Positions 22,268 to 32,840 of a DNA stretch of 57,165 nt are shown one piece after another (the stretch's first letter is position 1; the number at the start of each line of letters is the position of its first letter). The translations under genes and the position numbers were made by a program. The notes below the pieces were generated by a model that saw only the letters and a list, made by a program, of their open reading frames with translations, was not told the origin of the DNA and ran no database searches. Origin of the DNA: Gnetum montanum (Eukaryota; Streptophyta; Gnetopsida; Gnetales; Gnetaceae); NCBI GenBank assembly GCA_015680685.1, contig MNCI01037641.1, positions 160,120 to 217,284 of the forward strand, written 5' to 3'.

Positions 22268-23127
22268 TGATGAGTTGCATGGTTTGGCTGCGTTGACAGG
22301 ATCTCGTCAACATGATCTCTTCGATGCAAGTTTTGAGCCATTGATGTGTACCCATTGACGAGGCACCTTGTTTCACCTATAAATGTGTACCTCTTATTGT
22401 ATTTATGGAATCATATTTTATAGTTGTAGTAAAGCTTTAGCAGTTTTCCACTTGAAAGTTAGAATATTTTCTAAGTGCCTATAGTAGGAGTCAAAGAGTG
22501 TACGGATATTTATTCAAGCATTATTGTACTTGAGCACTTCATTGTGTGCAGCAATAAAGACAAGATTTTTGATCAAATCTTATAGCACTTGGACTAGATT
22601 AATTCTTTCTTTGAGCATTTAATATTTTAAGCAATTTCCTTTAATGTTTTAAGTAATCAAGTAATTAATTAAGTTGGATCAAATAGCGATTGATTAAAAT
22701 ACATAAGTACAACCACTTCAAGCATATTTGTAATGCTTGGTAATTCTACTAATGATTAACACTTAATAACTTAGTAGTGTTATATGTATTCAAGATGTGT
22801 ATGGAAGTGGGAATAAATGCTTATGTTAATATTAGTTAAGCTTTGTCTAGTTAGAGTAATTTAGTAATTAATTACCTTATTCTTTATTATTTATTCTTAG
22901 GAAACTTAGAACATAAAAAGATAAAAATGATAAAAATCATATGCCTGAGTTATACTTAACCATACCCTTGTACTCATAAGTGTAACTAGAAAGACAACCA
23001 TTGCAACAATTGTTTCACCTCCTAGACTAGTGTTTGTTAAAACCTAGAAGCCCTTGGAATTCAAATAGATCGTGAGTAACACTTGTGATTTGTATCGTTG
23101 GATGTAGGCTCTACTCGTTGCTCATTA
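22268..23127 (+). repeat. Athila-B 3' LTR
   Basis: Starts TGATGAG and ends CTCATTA (CA decayed to TA). Aligns with 5713-6602. TATA box at about 22376-22385; AATAAA at about 22553. About 860 bases, against 890 in the 5' copy. GTTTG follows at 23128-23132. Confidence 0.9.
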
Positions 23128-23132
23128 GTTTG
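23128..23132. other. Target site duplication GTTTG, right copy (Athila-B)
   Basis: Exact match to 5708-5712. Confidence 0.85.
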
Positions 23133-25300
23133 GAAGCACATTGACTAGGTTTCTAGGCCCCTAGGATCGTGAATCATGATTCTACAAGTTTTTGGATGAT
23201 TTTGGGCATATTTGAAGACTATTTAAGGGCATCCAAAGTATTTTCCCCTATTTTCATGCTAGGGAAGTTTCTCCAACATGGAAGATAGGGGAGAATTAGT
23301 TTCAGAGAAAAAAGTAAGTTTAAATAAGCAAAATCTTAAGGCTATGAGGTCCTGGGCTTCTTTGATGTAGATCTCTAGCTTCCAAGAGTGTCAACTTGTT
23401 ATCAAAAGTGGAAAAGTAGCTTTTCCCCTTGTTTCCACACTGCCTAATTTGGAAGGGACCTTCTCCAATGTAGATGAAGCAATAATTCCATATCTAGGCC
23501 AATTTGGATCATAATCGACCATGCATGTCAGCCTTTGGAATTGCTAGGGCTTAAGGCTAGGTTTTTAGGTCAAAATTTGGCAATTTTGATTACTCCATAA
23601 TGTTTTTTATGGTTCCCCCTCTTTTGCATGCTAATTTTAAGAAGCTTAGCATGGAGGACTGGGGGAACCACTTTTTGACCATTCAAGATTAGTTTTCAGA
23701 TGTTTGAAGGCTCTAGTGGTTGTTGTCAGGGTTCTAGAGTGCATACAAGATCATTTGATGTTGTTCTGAGGTGTTTATGGATCCCAAACAAGTTCCCCCA
23801 TTAGTTTCCAGGTTGGGTAGTCTGAAGGGGAAGATCTATAGTATGGAAGAATCATACATCTCAAATCTGGACTAGATTTATCCTCAATCAACTATGCATG
23901 TGTGCTTCCAAGGTTGCCAGGATTGAGGACTAGGGTTTGGGGTTGAAATCGGTCAGTTTGGAGGTCTTATAGATGGTATTTGAGCTTCCCCCTATTTTCC
24001 ATGTTGAGGATAATATGCTCAACATGGAAGACTAGGGGAAGTAGCTTTTTGGTCACTTTGTATCACTTTTGGCCATGCATGTAGGTCTACAAAGTGGCTA
24101 GTATCAATTGCCAATGCCTAGTGTCAAACTCTGGTCATTTCAAAAGTTGGTGAGTGGTTTTTGGTGTTTTCCCCCTTTTTCCACAGCGGGGTTTCCATTC
24201 CTAGTGTGGAAGATTATAGGGAAAGGATTTTTATTGATTTCTTCCAGTTTTCCCATGCATGTACCTCCATAGGATTACTAGAGTTGATTATTAATACCTA
24301 GTGTAGAATTTGGTCATTTTGAGGGTTGTGGATGGGTTTTCAGGCTTTTCAACTTTCCTCCACACTAGGGGCTAGGATGTTTAGCATGGATGGGATCCTC
24401 CTTAGCATGGAGAATCCAAGGAAAGAAAGTTTTGGTCATTTTAGGTGACCTTCAAAAGTCTAGTGGCTTATGGAAGGATTGGGTCACTTCTGGAAGTTAG
24501 ATTACATGCAAACTTCCATAGTTTTGGCTTCCCCCCCTTCCATCCATGCTAGGGGTGAAATTACCAACATGGAAGAGGTCTCCCCTAGTGTAGAAGAACC
24601 AAAAAGGTTAGATCTAGACTAGCTTGACAACTAATTGACCATGCATGTTAGTCTCTGAGATTGTTGATGTCAACAATCAATACTCTATGCTAAGATCTAG
24701 TAGTTTGGAGGTTCCTAGATGTTTCATGCAATCTCCTCCCCCTTCTTCCATGTTTGGCATGATGTCCCTAGTGTGGAGGAAGGGGGATGATAGCTTTGTA
24801 CAATATTTAACTATTTTTAAGATCTTTGAAAGTTCTAGATGATTTCGGTAGGGTCTAAGGGTCGTTAGGCTTTGAAAAATGGCTACTATGTAGTTAATTT
24901 GGGTCATTTTGGCTTCCCCCTATGTATCCACACTAAGGATGACATGCTCAACATAAATGAGGTGTCCCCCACCAAATTTCAAGGTTTTGAATAGGTTTGG
25001 TAAGGTTTCGTGGTTGTTGGAGATGCTTGGAAGGGTTCTAGGTCATGTGGGCCAACTTCAAGGATCAAACTTGGGCTAGATGGGTGTTGGGAGGTAGGGA
25101 TGGATGTTAACCCTCTTCTTCCATGCTGGGCATAGTTTCCTTAGCATGGAAACCTAAATTTTCCAGATTTATCCATGTTCCATCCTTTTTAGAAGCCTAG
25201 GGTTGAAAAAGAGAGGTTGGAGTTACTAAAAATGGTAAAATAGCTATGTTTAAATGGTTTTATGGAATGGGAGGTATGTATCTATGCTAGGTATACTATC
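23133..25300. repeat. Tat-A hairpin array, main piece: about 185-bp units each with an inverted repeat
   Basis: Hairpin-forming segments start at about 23242, 23420, 23611, 23786, 23984, 24168, 24350, 24532, 24728, 24911, 25108 and 25270, a spacing close to 185 bases. A typical unit has CTTCCCCC, TTTTCCATGCTAGGG, a 10-20-base loop, then TAGCATGGAAGACTAGGGGAA. The best stems are at 23611-23669 and 23984-24043. Between stems a second conserved phrase resembles CAACCATGCATGT with GTTGCTAGGG. The array lies in the leader side of the plus-strand gene at 27542. No coding potential. Confidence 0.82.
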
Positions 25301-27541
25301 CCTATTATGGATTCATGGGAATTAAGGATTTTTTATTTCTCTAAGTGCCAAAAGTGCTCAAAACTCAATGTTGATGTAATTTTAGACTACGAGAGAAGGC
25401 ATATGGTGGGGCCCACAATCCAAAAATTTTAAAAGTGAAGCTATTTCTCACCAAACCCAACATTGAAGAGAGTTTCCCCCACTTACACTTTAGTGCACTT
25501 GAAGTTATGGTGCACTGAATTAGTATCTGGGATTTTAAGGTATGCATTTAGGTTTAGATGTGGTTTTTAATGCCAAATTTCATAAGTTTTCAATCACAAT
25601 TATCATTCTTGCAAATTGGAGGAGAGCTCTGGCAAAGAGTCTTGTGGCACAAGCAACCCATTCTCAGCATGGAAGCCTCCCATCTTCTTTCCACATAGCA
25701 TAGAACCTCCATCTTTCTCATCTTCAATCTACCCCCAACGTTGAGCCTACCATGGTGCTGAAACAACATGGAGGGAAAAGCTAGAATCCAAAAATTTAGA
25801 AGGTAGCTGAGTGTGCCAGGGAGTTGTTATAGGTTCCTAGGCCAATCTCCATCTAGGCCTCATCCATTATCACTTTGAGGTAGGCAATTTTACCTATTTT
25901 TTCTTTCATTTCTAGCTACTTTCTATGGTTTTCTTGCATTTTGCTTGCCACGTGTGGCAATGTTTTCTCAGATCTACATTGAAAGAGGGGGAAAAAGAAA
26001 TTTTAATGAAATCCCACCTCTTATTTTGGTTGTTTCTACATGGATCCATGGTTTTTTCATTGTTGTTGCCTTAATAGATTTGATTTTTAAAATTAAGCTT
26101 GTTACTTTCATACTTTTTTCCCAAAATTTGGGGGCATGGCTATTTTTCTCAAATCTAGGCCAAAATATTTGTCAAAATTAAATTTTAACAAAATCATACC
26201 CTATTAATGTGGTGTTTTTTCTAATGGATATCAATCGCTTTGGCTATTTTCACTATGTTAAGTTGGGTTTTAGTTTTTTAAGCTTTTTACATTAAAAAAG
26301 AAATCCAATTTGTGCAATTTTTCTTAAAACAATGTTGCATATTTTCAAAATTAAATGCCATAAGTTTGTAGCCCTACATTTAAGCTTTCCAATGGCTATT
26401 GTCTCATTCAATTTGGATCAATAATGATGGAGTTATGGTTGTTTTCTTAAGGTCATGTAGATAGGTTTTTATGCTATTATTAAGATTCCATGTAAGTTCA
26501 CGAATTTTTCCTAAGGAAACAACAAGGGTTTTTGTTGTTTTTTGGTTATGGCTGGGTGGGTCTTAGCGTCATCTTTCCAATGGAGGTAGAATCACTCTAA
26601 TTGGACTTAAAATGAAGTTTTGGTAAACTTTTTGGTAGATCTATGTCAAAAGGAGGTTTGTGCCATTTTTAGAATTTTTTCCACATTAGTGAATTGTTTC
26701 TAAATAAATGTCAAGGGTTCTAAATTTTTTTATACATGGGTGTGTAAGGCTCAATTCAAGCTTTCAAACAATGGTGAAATCACTCTGTTTAGAGCTCAAA
26801 CAAATTTTTGATGAATTTTTTACCAACCCTACGCAAAAAGGGGTCAATGGTGATGGTTATATTTTATATAAAAAAGGCCATGTATTTCTAGTTGTAAAGG
26901 TTATGGTTGTAAAACTTGTGATTTTAGGATTCTTTTCATAATGGAATCATTGAAATTAGTTCTTCCATGAACTTTTGACAAATATTTTTAGCTAAACCAT
27001 GTGAACAAGGTTAAATCTCTGATGGATGTGATTCATATGTGTAGTTATTCATGTAAAACTTATGTTTTAGATTTTTTTTAAGAAAAGAAAAAGCTTTATT
27101 ATTTTTAGAAAGATTTTTACTATGGCTATATGATTTTTTCTATGTTCTAATGCTCTTTTTCTAAGTTTATGCATAGTTTTAAACTAAGGCTTAATCTTGG
27201 CTATGAAGGCTATGAAAGGTTATAATATTTTGTAACAGTGCTTTCTATGGAATTACTTAAGCCAATTTAGATGAACACCTTAGAGCTTATTATGAAGGTT
27301 AATTTCACCTTTGACTAGGATGCTTTTTCCAAACTTGTTAAGTAATTCAAGTTGGTCATAATGTAAGGTTATGCAAGGTTGTAATAGTGCTTTCTTATGG
27401 AATTCCTTAAGCTAATTTAGATAAAAACCTTAAATATTTTTACATAGGCTAATTTCACCTTGGAATAGAATAGATGTTTTTTTTCTAAATTTAGTTAAGT
27501 AACTCCATTCAGTCATAATCCTTTTGTTTTTCTCCATGCAG
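25301..27541 (+). other. Tat-A region before the plus-strand gene: possible 5' exon end and long intron
   Basis: Non-coding and T-rich. Sequence ending TTTGAG followed by GTAGGC at 25880 resembles a splice donor, and TTTTTCTCCATGCAG ending at 27541 is a strong acceptor shared in position with Tat-D (38381). A 1.7-kb first intron is possible. Short plus ORFs at 25945 and 26708 are not recognisable. Confidence 0.4.
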
Positions 27542-29121
27542 TGTTTATTTGGAGCCCATCCTCCCATTATGAAGTTGGTGGATATTTTGTGCTACATTGA
27601 TTACCCTAAGAACAATACCCCTATCCCTGATGTGCCTTTGGAAAAATTTTCACTATGGTTCTATCCTTGGGCAAGGGAATTCTTTGCCTATATCTTACAA
27701 AAATTTAGTGTGATGCTATTGTCACACTTGTCTGCAGATGTGACTAGGGCCATAGTGGAGACCCTACTACCTCAAGGATCTGACTTGATTATCAAGTTCG
27801 TTACTGACAATTCACCTCCTAGGATAGTAGGGGGGTTAGCAAAATACCATAAGCCCATGTTACCTTACAAAGATCTAGACGATGCCAGAGTATAGTCAAT
27901 ATAATGTTTACAATACTTTGATGATGGCATATAGAGCCCACACTTTGTTCTAGAATTTTCCTAGCACCCTGTATTGTCTAAAGGGGTAAGCATAGTTATT
28001 GTATTATTTTTATGCTTTTTGGCTTTGTTGGATAAACTTTCTTTCCTAACTTCATTAGCTTTATGAACTTCTTGCAAGTACAAATTTAATCATCAATGCT
28101 TGATCATTAATGATAAAATCTTGACAGTGGCTCAAACTACTCTAGATGAATTCACCAAAGGCCCTCCAATTAGAATTATTGTGTATCAACAGTTATGAGG
28201 GACTTTGATGCATACCCTTCAAGATTCAATCTTGTATAAAAGAAGTGTAAGGATGATGAGACGATGCATACTTGGTGGTTAGATTCTGATAACATGGATC
28301 AGACCCTTGCAGTTGGGACCTCCTCTCAAACTACAATGAAGAAGAAAAGGAAAGGTAAACATAAAGGCTATAGCTTCTAATGTTTAAACATTCTATTGCT
28401 TTGATCAATTATTAAACTTGCTTATGTTTTGGTTGTTTCTTTGCAAGATCTTCCACCTTTGTTGATGTCACCATACCACTTTCAAGAGCACGTCATGAGG
28501 ATATCCTCATCCCAAAGTGGCTAAGGGGATAGGCACCTAGATACATTCAAAAAAAATTCCAATGTGCAGGTTTGCGACATTCATGGCCCCTATCCTTTCC
28601 ATCTCTACCATGGAGATGTTGCATGTCATCAACTCCTTTGACAAGAAGGCTGGTCATTTTAGCATCTCTATTCGAGGTGTTAAGGTCAACATAGACATTG
28701 ATGAGGGCCTCTTTTACAGCTTGTTTGGTGTCCTTGCTAATGGGGCCAAGGTTGCCACCAAAATAGTAAGGGAATTGAGCCATCATGAGGAGTTTCTGCA
28801 GTGGCTTGGTGCTAATATGGGCCACTTTGAAATTTCCATGGACAACTTCACAAATCCTCATGTGAAGGAATCATATCCTTTGTTCAAGCCTCATGCATTT
28901 TTCAAACTATTATCACAAAAGAAGATGATTAACATTACATAGGGGTGGATCTTTAAGAAGATCCTGATGGATGGCACTAGGCTCAACTAGGTAGCTGTTT
29001 TGGTTGTTTGGCTTTAGGAGGAGTTCCTTAGACTTCACGTAGACACCTCTACAATAATCCACATGAATTATGCATTTTTTGTAGCTTATTTGAAGAGATT
29101 TGTGGAGTTTCTAGTGGTGTA
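27542..29121 (+). pseudogene. Tat-A antisense gene, 5' half (exons 1-3), cut by Tat-D
   Basis: Opposite in strand to its host element. Exon 1, 27542-27985 (donor GTAAGC), encodes KFSLWFYPWAREF and VMLLSHLS, VETLLPQGSD, matching exon 1 of Tat-D (GLWFHPGSSEF, SHLSE, VETILPSSS). Exon 2, about 28079-28354 (donor GTAAAC), includes QTTLDEFTKGP against RTALEAFMVGP in Tat-D. Exon 3, from 28448, holds NSFDKKAGHFSISIRGVKV and LFGVLANGAKV, against DSFNDD and LFGVPVDGVKV. It has stops and frameshifts (for example near 28570). It breaks at 29121 inside a segment with KRFVEFLV, where Tat-D inserted, and continues at 49635. Confidence 0.75.
29117..29121. other. Target site duplication GTGTA, left copy (Tat-D)
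   Basis: GTGTA abuts the TG start of the Tat-D LTR at 29122 and recurs at 49630-49634. Removing Tat-D and one copy leaves the interrupted exon in the same reading frame on both sides, which independently supports the borders. Confidence 0.82.
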
Positions 29122-29727
29122 TGTACCATCTGAAATCGTCAATGCAAGGCTAAAATGAAATGGACGTCAAGAGATTTACAGAAGATACAGTAAGACACCA
29201 CCTTCGCGTGAGGGCAAGCTAGAAGTAAATGAAGGTAGAGTGCCTTGAATGGTCTACACGTAGATCAAACAAGGACTTCCCCTAGCATACCTTGTTGCGA
29301 TGTTCTGGGTTATACATAAACGGATGCAAACAAAAATGTAAACGAACATACGAAATGTAAGACAAAAACAAAACGTAAACAAAGATAACAGAAATTGTAA
29401 CAAATGTAAATGGCGTAAATAGAGAACAATGGATGGCAAAATTATAACTATATTGATTGACAATTACAAAAAAAATGCATCGGTCAGAATGCAATTGCAG
29501 ATTGATTGCAAGGCAGATGTTTAGCCCTGATGTGAAGGGTGTACAGATGCTGGGAGATTGCAGGTTTTTGGTTGCAGGTTTGCAGCGTGACCAAAATCGC
29601 CCTAAGTGCTCAGCATGATTAAGTCTAGGTAATGATGGATCGTACGAGATAATGATGATGAGATTCACCAATTTTCTCTAAATCTTGATGCCCCAACATT
29701 GCCAACCCCAGTTTAGTGTGAGATCGG

Positions 29728-29738
29728 GGTATTTATGC
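29728..29738 (-). promoter_or_regulatory. LTR TATA-like box (Tat-D 3' LTR)
   Basis: GCATAAATACC on the minus strand, also at 48034-48044 in the 5' LTR. It lies about 1.6 kb into the LTR, which would give a long U3. Conservation between LTRs is expected by descent, so support is modest. Confidence 0.35.
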
Positions 29739-30269
29739 AAGTTTGAGAGCAGAATTCGGATCTGTGTGGAAGATCCATGGTTACTAGATGCGGGTAATGC
29801 GGATCGGGTGACAGGTATGAATGCTTTGATTGGATGCATAGAATTTTACAATGTACACAGTGTAGCATGACCAAGATCTCTTATGCTGGTGTGTGTAATC
29901 CATAGCGTAAGAGCTTGGTACGCCCAAAAAAATGCAAAATGTACAAAGATTGTTAAAGTGCAAGAGTGGATCTAGATGTCTGGCCTCCAAATCTATATAT
30001 CTATGTTGTTTTTGCTCCATCAAGGCCTTCAGCATGCATGGAACTGGCTTTGGTGTGTCTAAAACATGTCTTGGCGTTAGCGTTTGGTACCCAACATCCT
30101 AATGTTTACATAGCATACGTTGGTGTCAACGTGCCAGTGTGACCATCATTGTGTCTAATGTTTATGATGCATTTTTGAGCCCATTTTTGACCTGTGAGAC
30201 CCATTTTTAGAGTGGATCTACATGCTTGAGGTTGAGAGGGTTCTACACGTCTATTTTGAGCTGATTTGG

Positions 30270-31290
30270 AGGCTGTTTTGGCATACTTTTGGTTGTTCAC
30301 GCTATGGTCATGCTACCCAGCGTGACCTCAGCATGACCAAGTGTTTATGCCTTGTTTTGAGCTAATTTTTGGATGTTGATGCTTGTTTGCTAATGCTCAA
30401 CTACTGCCTACTCTCCAGGGTGGCCTGGATGCTGAATTTGACTCCAATTTGATCTTTTTTTGGTCATCTTTGGTTTGGTCATACTATGGTCACGTTGTGC
30501 AGCATGACCTCAGCATGACCTTAGCGTGACCAAGTTAAAATAACATATTTGAAGCTCAAATATTAGTTTTCTGAAGCCTAAGAGTTAATACAGTTTTTGC
30601 CTTTCCCCTAGGGATCGAGTTCATGTCAAAGTTGGACCTGAGACTGCTTGATATGCCCTATTTTTGCTTGGTCACGCTGTGCAGCGTGACCTTAGCATGA
30701 CTTCAACATGACCAATTGAAAGTGTCATGTCTGAGGCCCAAATTTTGATTTTCTGGAGCCTGTGAACATGTACAATTATTGCTCAGCTCATAAGAGTTGA
30801 GTTCATGTCAAAAGTTTTCCTGGAGGTGCTTGAATTAAGTTGTTCTAATTTGGTCCCGTTGTGGTCACGTTGTGCAGCGTGACCTCAGCATGACTGACTA
30901 AAAGCCACTCAAAACATGTAATTCTGAACTCAAATTTCAAGGTTCTAAAAGTTGGGAGCTGCAGGGGGCATCGATGAAGCTCCCAGAGGGTTTGTGTGCT
31001 TAAATCTAGACCATTTGGACTTGATTTTGGGGCTCCAAAAGTTTGGTCATGTTGTACACATGCTGGTCTTACGCTGGGCAACGTCACCATAGCGTGACCA
31101 AAGTGTATACAGCGAAAACCATGCATTTTGAAGCCTGAAACCCTAGATTCCGGATGCCAAAAGTTGGAGCAATCGCCTGTGGGCCCCGGGGGACTTTGCC
31201 TATTCAATTGTGTGTTATTTCATGTTGTTTTAGAGGCTCTCAAGTTTGGTCACGTTGTACTCATGTTGGGCAGCGGCATGACTTAGCTTG
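30270..31290. repeat. LTR-internal ~187-bp repeats with palindromic GGTCACGC/GCGTGACC cores (3' LTR)
   Basis: Core words start at about 30291, 30471, 30659, 30849, 31042 and 31233. At 30659 the core is a perfect palindrome, GGTCACGCT and AGCGTGACC around four bases. Between cores a shared phrase resembles GAAGCTCAAATTTTGATTTT, then CTGAAGCCTAA, then GAGTTCATGTCAAAGTTGG. Units are strongly diverged from each other but aligned with the other LTR. Confidence 0.78.
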
Positions 31291-31334
31291 AGTCCTACCT
31301 AAAAGTGCTAGGCCAAAATTTTATGGTGTTTTCA

Positions 31335-31346
31335 TTGGTTCCTCTT
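31335..31346 (-). other. Tat-D polypurine tract candidate
   Basis: AAGAGGAACCAA on the minus strand directly before the 3' LTR; nearly the same in Tat-A at 1006-1017. Confidence 0.5.
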
Positions 31347-32510
31347 TATTGATGCCTAGAAGAATCCACTCGAGAGGCATTGACAAAGAAGTACAAAACA
31401 CCACGAGCAACTTGGCATCAAGCACTATTCATCGGGCACTTGGCTAGATGTCATCGCACCGTGTTCAAAAATACATTGGATCTGGAAATGAAGTTTTGAG
31501 ATGCACGGGAAGCAGGTTGTAACTGTGGGATCAGGGATTGATCAAGGGATTATTTTGTTTAATTGTGAGGTAAGAATGCTCTTGTGAACAATTCATGTTG
31601 ATCCTTGTCAACATCCAGTATCTAGCAGACTTGGGACCAAGGCATGGGAGGTGCATCCTTTGGAGGAACAAGACTCTTGTATCATGTTTAAGAGAACTTT
31701 TTGTGAATAGCCAAAGCCACGTGGTGAGGTGGTGCATTCTCTGGAGAAACAGGATCCTTGGGAATGTCATAGGGAACCTATTGTCAATAGCCAAAGCCAC
31801 ACGATGATGTGGTGCAACATGATTGCTTGAGACACAAGTGTTTTCTTTCAAGAAAACTGCCTTCCCGCGTGGGGCTTGAATGGGAAAAGCCAATGGCCTT
31901 ATGATGTATTTTGCTCTTTTATTTTTTCATTGTTTTTTTTCTTTGATTTTTTCTTTGTTTGTTTTTGTTCTCTTTATTTTTTCTGGTGTTGTACTCATGC
32001 TCATGTGCTTGTGGTTGTATCATGTGCTATGTTGTGTTTTCGGGTTGCAACTACTTGGAGAGTCACATTATGCAACAGTGTGATTCCATTTTTTCCGGGT
32101 GAATGGGATGTATCCAGGAGATGTAACTGAGTAGGATAGGGAGAACATGTTTGGGAATAAGGGATGCATCAAGAACTGGAAGTGTACTCATGAGTGGATT
32201 GATTAACCTAGTTACGTGCATTGAGAAAAATATGGTACCTTGTCACTGTGATGAAGTGCATCTGTGCGCGAACACCTCATAGCGTCATCCTACAAAAAAA
32301 ACTCCAAGAGGAAAAGAAAACCACAAGTGAGTTAGTCTAAAACACTTTAAACATGAATACAGCCAATGGGATGGAGGCATCGTGTTAAACTTCAAGAAAA
32401 CAAAATAAGCAGCATCAGTGTCATCAGAGTCCATGTGGTTAATCATGCAGCAGGTTTTTGATGAAGACAAGTCATTGATTACAGCAACAGATCAATGGAC
32501 TAGTGATGAT
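31347..32510 (-). other. Tat-D 3' region between pol and LTR
   Basis: No coding sequence recognised. Two and a half copies of an 80-base direct repeat start at about 31651, 31731 and 31811 (GGTGCATYCT, then CAATAGCCAAAGCCAC). A T-rich stretch at 31910-31990 gives open but low-complexity ORFs. Confidence 0.55.
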
Positions 32511-32820
32511 GTTGCCAATTTATAGTCTTAGTGGATTGTCATGGGTTATTTTTATGTCATAACCCTTTGGATGTTGCCAGTGTAGCGTCGTTAGCAGATG
32601 GTGTAGTGCTAGTTGATAGTCATGGCGGACTATGAAGGGGCAAGCTAGTTTATAGTCTTAGTGGACTCTGGTAGATACGTGTGGTAGTTTAGTGTCATGT
32701 CGGATAGAACTGTGTGGTGTCAGTTTACTGTCATGACACCAGGACATTTTGTGGTGCTAGTTTTAAGTCATAGCTCCAGGACTGTTCTATGGTATCAGTT
32801 TTAGGTCGTGATGCCAGGAC
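32511..32820 (+). repeat. 27-30-nt boundary repeats, about eight units (between integrase and LTR, Tat-D)
   Basis: Successive copies with spacing of about 30-40 bases: GCCAATTTATAGTCTTAGTGG, CTAGTTGATAGTCATGGCGG, CTAGTTTATAGTCTTAGTGG, GTAGTTTAGTGTCATGTCGG, then three variants ending CCAGGAC. Same position as 1144-1231 in Tat-A. Confidence 0.75.
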
Positions 32821-32840
32821 CGAAACTTATCTTAAGCTCA

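Larger units (their letters stand above)
5713..23127 (+). mobile_element. Athila-B: Athila-type Ty3/gypsy element inserted in Tat-A
   Basis: Paired LTRs (5713-6602 and 22268-23127), a primer site after the 5' LTR, gag, protease, RT, RNase H, integrase and a long downstream ORF, all on the plus strand, flanked by GTTTG on both sides. It holds the nested element C at 14498-18812; without it the length is about 13.1 kb, within the usual Athila range. The LTRs are clearly diverged by eye, and the 3' copy lacks about 30 bases near its start. CpG is scarce, so this is an old insertion. The Athila assignment rests on the RT sequence (ATFQ-like APTTFQ and GYSGCNQI stretches), the DLGSS protease and the primer site. 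Confidence 0.9.
29122..31334 (-). repeat. Tat-D 3' LTR
   Basis: TG at 29122, CA at 31333-31334. Aligns throughout with 47429-49629. A TATA-like GCATAAATACC (minus strand) lies at about 29728-29738, conserved in the other LTR. About 30270-31290 is built of six degenerate units about 187 bases apart, each with GGTCACGCT and AGCGTGACC words. ORFs in it are shadows. Confidence 0.9.

Noticed and set aside
30845-31207. 120-codon ORF in the Tat-D 3' LTR
   Set aside because: It lies in the internal LTR repeats and is only partly kept in the other LTR. No family signature.
31876-32130. Phe-rich ORFs resembling membrane proteins
   Set aside because: Low-complexity T-rich DNA in the 3' region of Tat-D.
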